A stretch of DNA of 35,873 bases from JBBKWJ01 sp037968895. GTDB lineage: Bacteria; Actinomycetota; Acidimicrobiia; Acidimicrobiales; SZUA-35. Location: NCBI GenBank assembly GCA_037968895.1, contig JBBKWJ010000038.1:1-35873 (forward strand). Reading direction: 5' to 3'. Each line of letters starts with the position of its first letter. Within the stretch, counting starts at the first letter, position 1. The translations under genes and the position numbers were made by a program. This document shows, piece after piece, positions 31,556 to 35,873 of the stretch. Below the pieces are notes generated by a model. It saw nothing but the letters and a program-made list of their open reading frames with translations. It was not told where the DNA came from and did no database searches.

Positions 31556-32386
31556 ATGTTTGGAGACGTTCTCGTTCCCCTTGACGGGTCGGACCGATCG
31601 GTGCGCGCCCTAGAGATTGCGGCACCCATTTGCCGCTACCTCGACTCAACGCTTCGGGTTGTCGCGTTTGATGAGATGAAGTATTTGGCCGATACGAATC
31701 GTGAGATCATGCGAATCGTTGAGGGTCTAGACGCCGATGGTCTCACTATTGACGTTCGGGTTGAGGTTCCCCAAAAGCGCGTTTCCCAAGAGCTTCTTGA
31801 CCTGATGAACGAACGGCCCGGAACCTTGCTGTGCATGAGCACGCACGGGCGCGGCCGCTCGGAGCTCATCACCGGAAGTGTCGCGAACGAAGTCGTTCGC
31901 CACACTACGAGCCCGGTTCTCCTCGTTGGTCCTCACTGTGAGACCGAACGTTTCAGTGTGAACGGTCGCGTCGTCGTTTCCGCCGATGGCAGCAGCGTGT
32001 CAGAGGCGATCATTCCCGTCGCAACTGCGTGGTCGATCGTGACCCACAGTCCAGTAGAGGTAATCAGCGTCATCGATCCGAAGGCGGCGAAGATCGCAAA
32101 CGCGAGTCATGGGGACATCAGCGAATCGGCATACGTCCACCGTGTGGCAATGACCATCGGCAAGGATCTTGAGCGTTCAGTCGACTATGAGGTACTCCAC
32201 GGGAACGAGCCGGCGAAGGCAATCGTTGACCACGTCGAAGGCGAAGCGGCCAGCATCATTGCCATGGCTACGCACGGCGTTACTGGGATGGCTCGTATCA
32301 CCACCGGCAGCGTTACATCCGAAGTCATACGCACCTCGCCCGTTCCCGTTCTCGTCGTACGACCGCCGCACTTCTCGGGACAGTAA
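31556..32386 (+). CDS. Universal stress protein, tandem UspA domains
   Basis: About 276 residues made of two UspA domains (roughly 1-130 and 140-276). Each ends in the ATP-binding G-x2-G-x9-G-[ST] motif: THGRGRSELITGSVANEVV and THGVTGMARITTGSVTSEV. The first domain begins with VLVPLDGS. Tandem Usp proteins are typical of actinobacteria, where they are commonly tied to hypoxia or dormancy regulation. There are two adjacent ATGs; 31556 is preferred over 31553 because AAAGGAG ends 4 nt before it. A stem-loop lies just upstream. The following 106 bp to the convergent ligase show no clear terminator. Confidence 0.92.
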   Translation: MFGDVLVPLDGSDRSVRALEIAAPICRYLDSTLRVVAFDEMKYLADTNREIMRIVEGLDADGLTIDVRVEVPQKRVSQELLDLMNERPGTLLCMSTHGRGRSELITGSVANEVVRHTTSPVLLVGPHCETERFSVNGRVVVSADGSSVSEAIIPVATAWSIVTHSPVEVISVIDPKAAKIANASHGDISESAYVHRVAMTIGKDLERSVDYEVLHGNEPAKAIVDHVEGEAASIIAMATHGVTGMARITTGSVTSEVIRTSPVPVLVVRPPHFSGQ

Positions 32387-32492
32387 GGTCGCCGACTAGG
32401 GCATACTCAGCGCGCCGTTTACGAGCGGCCAGTTGATGTATTGCCGGCTGTTTCTGACTGATTGCGGGCATGGCAGGCGACGTAGTTCGACG

Positions 32493-34301
32493 TCATTTCG
32501 TGGTGTCCCTTCTCGGCGTGCTGTATATCGATTCGATAACGTCGGCGTAGTGCTGCATGACCACCATGCGTCGCACCTTTAGCGTTGGCGTCACTTCCCC
32601 GGCATCGAGCTCCAGGTCTTTTGGAAGAATCACGAACGAGCGAATCGACTCTGCTCTCGAAACGGATTCATTCGCGAAGTCAATCGCTTCCTGTATTTCT
32701 GAACGAAGCTTCTTGTCGTCGACGAGCGAGGCCACATCGCGCCCTGCGTGCCCGTGTTCCGTAGCCCAATCGGAGAACGAGTCGGCGTCAATCGTCACCA
32801 GGGCCGCAATGAACGGCTGCCCGTCTCCAACGACCATTGCCTGGCTCACCAGACTGTGAGCGCGAAGCCGATCCTCGAGTGGCGCAGGGGCCACGTTCTT
32901 TCCTGCCGCGGTCACGATGATGTCTTTGATCCGACCTGTAATCCGGACGTAGCCGTCTTCATCGATTGATCCAACATCGCCTGTCTGGAACCAGCCGCTT
33001 TCATCCACCACTTCTGCCGTAGCTTGGGAATTTTGCCAGTAGCCCCGGAAAACCTGCGGCCCCTTGGCCATGATCTCGTCACTGTCGCCGAGCTTGAGGG
33101 ATGTTCCTGCCACCGGCATGCCGACCGAACCTGGGCGCCACGCATCGGTACGACTGATCGTGAGAATCGGGCTTGTCTCGGTCAAGCCGTAGCCCTCATA
33201 GATCCTCACGCCGACACCATCAAAGAATGAAGTCAATCGTTCGCCGAGTGGACCACCGCCGCTGAAAGCCATTCTCAGGTTGCCGCCGAATGCGGCAGCA
33301 ATCTTTCTGTACACCAGCGCATCGAAAATCCGATGCTCTACCCGTGTGGCCATGCCGACCGGGCCAAGTGCCCGTTGGCGGGAGAACCGAATCGAGGTGC
33401 GCGCCGCACGTTCGAAGATTTTTCCCTTCCGCTCGGATTCAGCTGTGTGTTGCGCTTTGCTGTACACCTTCTCGAAGATTCGGGGAACGGCCGAGATCAA
33501 AGTTGGCTTGACGAGCGCGAACTCAGCGGGGAGGTTTGCGATTGACGTTCCGAAAGCGATTCGGACCCCCCGCTCAAGACAATACAACGCTGTCATCTTA
33601 CTTAGAACGTGTGCGAGGGGAAGGAAAAGAAGGGCCGTGTCGCTCGGTCCGACAGTGTCGCCGAGCGCATCAGACACCTGCTGCACATTCGACCGAAGAT
33701 TGCCGTGAGTGAGGACGCAGCCCTTCGGATTACCCGTGGTGCCTGACGTATAGATAATCGTTGCGATGCTCTCGCGACGGATGGCCTCGACCCTTTCATC
33801 GACGACTGCGTCGCTGATTCCGACCCCTCGGCCAATCAGAACGTCGAGACCACCGTCGTGAATAGCAATCATCTCGCGGCAGATGCTCTCTGCTACGGCC
33901 ACCCGATTGGCTGCGATCAGCGTTTCATCTTCTACAAATGCCAACGCCGCTCCACTATCGCGAAGGATCCACGAAACCTGGTGCGCTGAAGACGTCTCAT
34001 AAATCGGGACTGTGATCGCGCCGATTGCGACAATCGCCAGATCGAGCTCCAACCATTCGGCCGAGGTCGCAGCCATCAGCGCAACCCTGTCACCGACGCC
34101 AATATCGCTCGCAATCAAGCCCTTTGCGAGATTCCGTATTCGCGACCACACTTCGCCTGCCGAGCGATCCACGTAGCGATCGCCGTCGCGTACCGACAAG
34201 AGCGGCTTGTCCGGCGACATACGAACCATTCGCTCAATCGGTGTCAGAAGGTGATCGTCACCCGTCATAACTATTGGTGGCCCTTCAACCTGTGTGCGCA
34301 T
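32493..34301 (-). CDS. Long-chain fatty-acid-CoA ligase (FadD15/FAA1-type AMP-dependent synthetase)
   Basis: A 602-residue adenylate-forming enzyme. The AMP-binding P-loop YTSGTTGNPKG is at 184-194, and YGLTETSP, TGDVGSIDEDGYVRITGRIKDII and the C-terminal lysine-rich hinge are in place. Overall length and the LPLAHVLSKM phrase match the long-chain (FAA1/FadD15) group. It activates fatty acids to acyl-CoA through acyl-AMP. AAGGA lies 7 nt before ATG 34301. Upstream on the minus strand TTGTCA and TACTGA are spaced 18 bp, a weak promoter candidate. It would feed acyl-CoA to the beta-oxidation genes or to the WS/DGAT nearby. Confidence 0.92.
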   Translation of the reverse strand: MRTQVEGPPIVMTGDDHLLTPIERMVRMSPDKPLLSVRDGDRYVDRSAGEVWSRIRNLAKGLIASDIGVGDRVALMAATSAEWLELDLAIVAIGAITVPIYETSSAHQVSWILRDSGAALAFVEDETLIAANRVAVAESICREMIAIHDGGLDVLIGRGVGISDAVVDERVEAIRRESIATIIYTSGTTGNPKGCVLTHGNLRSNVQQVSDALGDTVGPSDTALLFLPLAHVLSKMTALYCLERGVRIAFGTSIANLPAEFALVKPTLISAVPRIFEKVYSKAQHTAESERKGKIFERAARTSIRFSRQRALGPVGMATRVEHRIFDALVYRKIAAAFGGNLRMAFSGGGPLGERLTSFFDGVGVRIYEGYGLTETSPILTISRTDAWRPGSVGMPVAGTSLKLGDSDEIMAKGPQVFRGYWQNSQATAEVVDESGWFQTGDVGSIDEDGYVRITGRIKDIIVTAAGKNVAPAPLEDRLRAHSLVSQAMVVGDGQPFIAALVTIDADSFSDWATEHGHAGRDVASLVDDKKLRSEIQEAIDFANESVSRAESIRSFVILPKDLELDAGEVTPTLKVRRMVVMQHYADVIESIYSTPRRDTTK

Positions 34302-34466
34302 GCGTTTTCCTTCCCGGACGGCTCAGTACTCAATGTGCGCTCGAAATGACAAGCGCTCAAGGGCCGGAAGTCAGTTCGGCTCGTCGTATGGCGGGACGTT
34401 CGCCCCTCGACAGCCTTTCACCTCACGCCGATGATTGAGGGAAGAACCTTAGAAAGAGGAGACGAC

Positions 34467-34757
34467 GTGGCTGTCCAAGATGTGAAGAGTGCCTGGATGA
34501 ACGTAGGAGACGAGCTGGCCGCAATCGGGCTCAAGCTCAAGCTGCACGTTGAGCAAGGTTTTGACAGTGACGACGAAGACAGTGTTCGTGCATCGTTGAA
34601 ACGTCTGACTGACGCGATCGAGGACACAGTCGACATTGCCGAGAACGTTGTCAAAGATCCGGCAATACGCGCCGACGTCATCGAGACGGGCAAACGGCTC
34701 GCCGATGCCGTCTCGGTCACGTTCCACAAAGCTCAGAACGACATTCGCAAGTCTTGA
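34467..34757 (+). CDS. Small helical protein of unknown function
   Basis: About 96 residues from a GTG at 34467 with GAGGAG 5 nt upstream; the frame is open from 34431 but that ATG lacks a ribosome site. It is predicted all-helical: a short amphipathic N-terminal part (VKSAWMNVGDELAAIGLKLKLH), an acidic turn (FDSDDEDS), then two helices with hydrophobic heptad-like spacing (ASLKRLTDAIEDTVDIAENVV and ETGKRLADAVSVTF). No Cys, no membrane segment. Three bases separate it from the GNAT gene, so they are cotranscribed. I recognise no family. Confidence 0.7.
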   Translation: MAVQDVKSAWMNVGDELAAIGLKLKLHVEQGFDSDDEDSVRASLKRLTDAIEDTVDIAENVVKDPAIRADVIETGKRLADAVSVTFHKAQNDIRKS

Positions 34758-34760
34758 GCG

Positions 34761-35678
34761 ATGTCAAGCGACCTGAGGTGCGAACTATGTAGGGAACCGA
34801 TCGTCCTGGATCAGGGTCGGACTTTAACGCTTCGACATTCGGGCGACGGTGACGGTCCAGCGCTCGCAGCACTTTACCAACGCCTAAGTGCGGAAGACTT
34901 GTATTTGCGATTCTTCACTGCTGGGCTGCCACCACAACGGTGGTTTGATCGTTGGGCAACTATCGGTGAGCGTGGAGGCTTCGGTCTACTCGTCGAGGAA
35001 TCAACCGACGATGGCCCGAACATTGTTGCCGAGGCTGGCTACAGCGTGCTCTGCACCGGTGACGGCGAGTTAGGAATCGCCGTCGACCCGAACTCACGCG
35101 GCCGGCTTGGGACGTGGCTACTTGACGCACTTCTGCGGCACGCCGATGCAAAGGGCGTACCCAATGTCCAAGCTCTCGTGCTGGCCAACAACCAGCGGAT
35201 GGTGGCGTTGGCCAAAAGCAGGGGAACCGCATCACTCAGCACCGACGACTGGTCTACGGTCCGCCTAACCATGAGCACAGAAGGACACGTTCCCTCGTGG
35301 CCCGGTGACCGGTTAGGCGATGGGCCACACGAACGGACCCGCCTGCTGGTCGAGTCCGACAGGTCGCGATGGGTGGGGGCTGCGGCAGCTACTCGAGCTG
35401 GATTCGATGTCCTCTCCTGCCAGGGGCCAGCCCGTCAGAAATATGGCTGCCCTGTACCGACAGGTGGACAATGCCCGCTGGTTGAAGGTGCCGACGTGCT
35501 TCTTCACATTCTCGACCCTTCAGTGCCTGGGAGCTTGGAGCTGCTCGACGCACAACGCTCTGCGCACCCTCGCCTCCGGATAGTCGAGGGATTCGAACCG
35601 ACCGACGACGGCGCCTGGCATCGCCGGAGAGATACCGATCTCATAAGGGAACTTCTAGAGGGGAATGATGACACCTAA
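34761..35678 (+). CDS. GNAT acetyltransferase with extra C-terminal Cys-containing domain
   Basis: A 305-residue two-part protein. Residues about 20-170 form a GNAT N-acetyltransferase: LYLRFFTAGLP resembles protein-lysine acetyltransferases of the Pat type, and the acetyl-CoA loop is SRGRLGTWLL (112-121). The region 195-300 (GAAAATRAGFDVLSC, then CPVPTGGQCPLVEGADVLLHIL) looks like a receiver-like alpha/beta domain with three conserved-looking Cys (220, 230, 238); I have seen this type in actinobacterial proteins but cannot name it. A CxxC pair (Cys7, Cys10) lies at the N-terminus. It follows the small helical gene by 3 bp and overlaps the WS/DGAT start by 11 bp, so the three form an operon. 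Confidence 0.8.
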   Translation: MSSDLRCELCREPIVLDQGRTLTLRHSGDGDGPALAALYQRLSAEDLYLRFFTAGLPPQRWFDRWATIGERGGFGLLVEESTDDGPNIVAEAGYSVLCTGDGELGIAVDPNSRGRLGTWLLDALLRHADAKGVPNVQALVLANNQRMVALAKSRGTASLSTDDWSTVRLTMSTEGHVPSWPGDRLGDGPHERTRLLVESDRSRWVGAAAATRAGFDVLSCQGPARQKYGCPVPTGGQCPLVEGADVLLHILDPSVPGSLELLDAQRSAHPRLRIVEGFEPTDDGAWHRRRDTDLIRELLEGNDDT

Positions 35679-35873
35679 CCGGACTTCAGATCGCCTAAAC
35701 CCAACTGACGCCACATTGTGGGAGATAAAACGCGATCCCGAACTGCGAACGACGATTCTTGCTGTTGCAATGCTCGACGCAGTGCCCGATTGGGACGCCC
35801 TGACAGCCACAGTCCACCGAGTCGTTGACGGCATGCCGCGTCTTCGCCAACGAGTTCAAAACGCCTCGCTCGG
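35668..35873 (+). CDS. Wax-ester synthase/diacylglycerol acyltransferase, N-terminal part
   Basis: The N-terminal 68 residues of a WS/DGAT, which makes wax esters or triacylglycerol from acyl-CoA. RLNPTDATLWEIKRDPELRTTILAVAMLD and the VHRVVDGMPRLRQRV helix match the opening of this family; the catalytic HHxxxDG motif lies beyond the right edge. The ATG at 35668 (a second, adjacent ATG is at 35665) sits 11 nt before the GNAT stop with AGAGGGG just upstream, indicating coupling. The right end is cut by the window. Confidence 0.85.
   Translation, partial: MTPNRTSDRLNPTDATLWEIKRDPELRTTILAVAMLDAVPDWDALTATVHRVVDGMPRLRQRVQNASL

Noticed and set aside
32479..32494. GACGT...ACGTC inverted repeat after the universal stress gene as terminator
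   Set aside because: The stem is only 5 bp, overlaps the acyl-CoA ligase stop codon and has no T-run on either strand.
35588..35600. GGTTCGAATCC-like tRNA T-loop on the minus strand
   Set aside because: It lies inside the GNAT coding frame (GGA TTC GAA CCG codes GFEP). No matching T-stem, anticodon arm or acceptor stem at tRNA spacing could be built around it.

Overview
The window looks like chromosomal DNA of a high-GC actinobacterium, probably a member of the Acidimicrobiia or a relative. This is inferred from gene content: two F420-type luciferase-like (LLM) oxidoreductases, a wax-ester/diacylglycerol acyltransferase at the right edge, mycobacterial-like CBS and MetB transsulfuration enzymes, many acyl-CoA and SDR enzymes, a P450 and a Baeyer-Villiger-type monooxygenase. 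No rRNA, tRNA, CRISPR array, phage gene or transposase was found. Gene density is very high and no gene-free stretch reaches 300 bases.

Layout. 1-2.2 kb: a truncated DUF1648-like membrane protein, then an SMP-30-type lactonase coupled to an ABHD18-like hydrolase. 2.2-9.7 kb: a zinc-finger SDR with no catalytic tyrosine, an RhlG-like SDR, an LLM oxidoreductase coupled to a GDPD lipoprotein, an ACT-domain protein, and a thiolase/hydroxyacyl-CoA-dehydrogenase pair. 9.7-15.9 kb: a flavin monooxygenase, a decayed metallo-beta-lactamase/beta-CASP pseudogene, a second LLM oxidoreductase, a membrane-anchored protein, a TetR regulator and a ferritin. 15.9-21.9 kb (minus strand): TauD-type dioxygenase, thiolase, cystathionine beta-synthase, cystathionine gamma-synthase/lyase and a LanC-like protein. 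22.0-25.0 kb: an unrecognised protein, a cytochrome P450 and a zinc alcohol dehydrogenase. 25.0-30.6 kb (minus strand): GH13 glycosidase, VC0807-like membrane protein, compact GDPD and the molybdate transporter ModABC. 30.7-35.9 kb: PAP2-family membrane enzyme, universal stress protein, long-chain acyl-CoA ligase, a small helical protein, a GNAT acetyltransferase with an extra C-terminal domain, and the start of a wax-ester synthase/DGAT.

Most of the genes suggest a lipid-oriented heterotroph: acyl-CoA ligase, two thiolases, a hydroxyacyl-CoA dehydrogenase, BVMO, P450, SDR and LLM enzymes for oxidising hydrophobic substrates, GDPDs for phospholipid head groups, and WS/DGAT for storage.

The most unusual element is the overlapping gene set CBS - cystathionine gamma-synthase/lyase - LanC-like. 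A stand-alone lanthionine-cyclase fold protein with a predicted three-cysteine zinc site is translationally coupled to the two transsulfuration enzymes, with no lanthipeptide dehydratase or precursor gene in view. Other notable features are four convergent gene pairs that overlap by exactly 4 bp through interlocked stop codons, several starts with a TANNNT box 6-9 nt upstream (leaderless-type promoters), and a beta-CASP pseudogene with two in-frame deletions plus a nonsense codon.
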